DNA from: Haemophilus parainfluenzae
GTDB lineage: Bacteria; Pseudomonadota; Gammaproteobacteria; Enterobacterales; Pasteurellaceae
Direction: 5' to 3'
Length of the DNA stretch: 64,000 nucleotides
Assembly (NCBI RefSeq): GCF_900450995.1
Contig: NZ_UGHY01000002.1
Location: forward strand, 1,168,501 to 1,232,500
Below the pieces are notes generated by a model that searched no databases, was not told the origin of the DNA, and was given only the letters and a program-made list of their open reading frames with translations. Below, in pieces: positions 63,553 to 64,000 of this stretch (position 1 is the stretch's first letter; each line of letters opens with the position of its first letter). Made by a program: the position numbers and the translations under genes.

Positions 63553-63577
63553 AAAACACACATAAAAATTGTGTTTT
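63553..63577 (+). terminator. Terminator of trkH-hemG
   Basis: AAAACACA (63553-63560) pairs with TGTGTTTT (63570-63577), followed by TT. The 9-base loop is AT-rich. It separates hemG from the rRNA promoter. Confidence 0.7.
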
Positions 63578-63604
63578 TTAGACGATTTGATTAAAAGATC
63601 TTCA

Positions 63605-63680
63605 AGTAATAAAAAATTTACATTTTTTTACAAAAAGATCTTGCAAAGGCATCTGAAATGCCTATAATACGCCCCACACA
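63605..63680 (+). promoter_or_regulatory. rRNA operon P1 promoter with UP-like region
   Basis: An A/T-tract upstream region (63605-63640) precedes -35 TTGCAA (63641-63646), a 16-base spacer, and -10 TATAAT (63663-63668). The discriminator GCGCCCC-like ACGCCCCAC is GC-rich, as in stringently controlled rRNA promoters. Confidence 0.85.
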
Positions 63681-63730
63681 ACGACGCGCTGTTGTGAAGC
63701 TTTAGAAAAACCAGTGCGTCGTTCTTTTTT

Positions 63731-63748
63731 GCTCTTTAACAATATATC
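63731..63748 (+). promoter_or_regulatory. boxA antitermination site in rRNA leader
   Basis: TGCTCTTTAACAATATAT contains the boxA core TGCTCTTTA used by Nus factors to prevent premature termination of rRNA. It lies about 160 bases upstream of the 16S 5' end. Confidence 0.8.
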
Positions 63749-63889
63749 AGACAATCTGTGTGGGCACTTGTTGATTGACTTGTTTTAAAAATATTTTTAA
63801 TTTTGAAGTCTTAATAGGTGCTAACTAGAAATTCATAATACTTTTTAAGTAGTGACATTTTATGTCAGCAGTATTGAGCGATTGAACTT

Positions 63890-64000
63890 GAATTGAAGAG
63901 TTTGATCATGGCTCAGATTGAACGCTGGCGGCAGGCTTAACACATGCAAGTCGAACGGTAACATAAAGAAGCTTGCTTCTTTGATGACGAGTGGCGGACG
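63890..64000 (+). rRNA. rrs: 16S ribosomal RNA, 5' end (partial)
   Basis: It begins GAATTGAAGAGTTTGATCAT, the standard 16S 5' end, and runs through the 27F region, CATGCAAGTCGAACGGTAAC, the V1 hairpin (AAAGAAGCTTGCTTCTTT), and GACGAGTGGCGGACG. The window ends inside the gene. The V1 sequence fits Pasteurellaceae. Confidence 0.97.

Overview
The window is AT-rich chromosomal DNA from a Haemophilus species. The 9-base DNA uptake signal sequence AAGTGCGGT occurs dozens of times on both strands, often as inverted pairs that form terminators. Protein sequences and gene neighbourhoods match Haemophilus, including LgtF, the NAD-salvage NadR without a repressor domain, NarP, and a class I CyaA with a TTG start. 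Gene order departs from what I recall of H. influenzae Rd, and the three adhesin-type autotransporters suggest H. parainfluenzae or a close relative. That species call is an inference.

Layout. 1-3000: a cysteine-type amino-acid ABC transporter operon (minus strand). 3100-7500: hemC-hemD-hemX-hemY for haem synthesis (minus). 7600-15400: cyaA, narP, yibQ-envC, gpmA, a lysine-rich secreted protein and rluE. 15400-25300: an accessory-rich stretch. It holds a classical autotransporter with a Pro-rich linker, then ilvC and ilvY, which are separated by a 546-bp inverted-repeat element. After rarD-like and glpE genes comes a trimeric autotransporter broken by a frameshift. 25400-34500: yheS, a zinc-finger gene, tsaC, aroE, a DUF3800 gene with a structured downstream segment, tag, lptD, xerC and a GNAT gene. 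34600-39500: tpiA, a DUF4298 gene and an intact 1081-residue trimeric autotransporter. 39500-44400: lgtF, waaA, coaD, a small lipoprotein and rep. 44500-49030: tRNA-Ser, two tRNA-Arg, a phosphoesterase, nadR, an FMN riboswitch with ribB, and an IS3-family element. 49000-56200: dusA, a ClC transporter and the str operon (rpsL-rpsG-fusA-tuf). 56250-59700: the selenocysteine locus (selC opposite selA-selB). 59700-64000: a DUF3298 lipoprotein, tusA, yigZ, trkH-hemG and the start of an rRNA operon.

Most genes are core metabolism or translation. The parts most worth a second look are the DUF3800 gene with its hairpins, the ilvY/ilvC inverted-repeat element, the trimeric autotransporter whose head is split by a large coiled-coil and globular insertion, and the IS element. 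The IS carries its own uptake sequence and landed in the loop of an uptake-sequence terminator, which it split in two.
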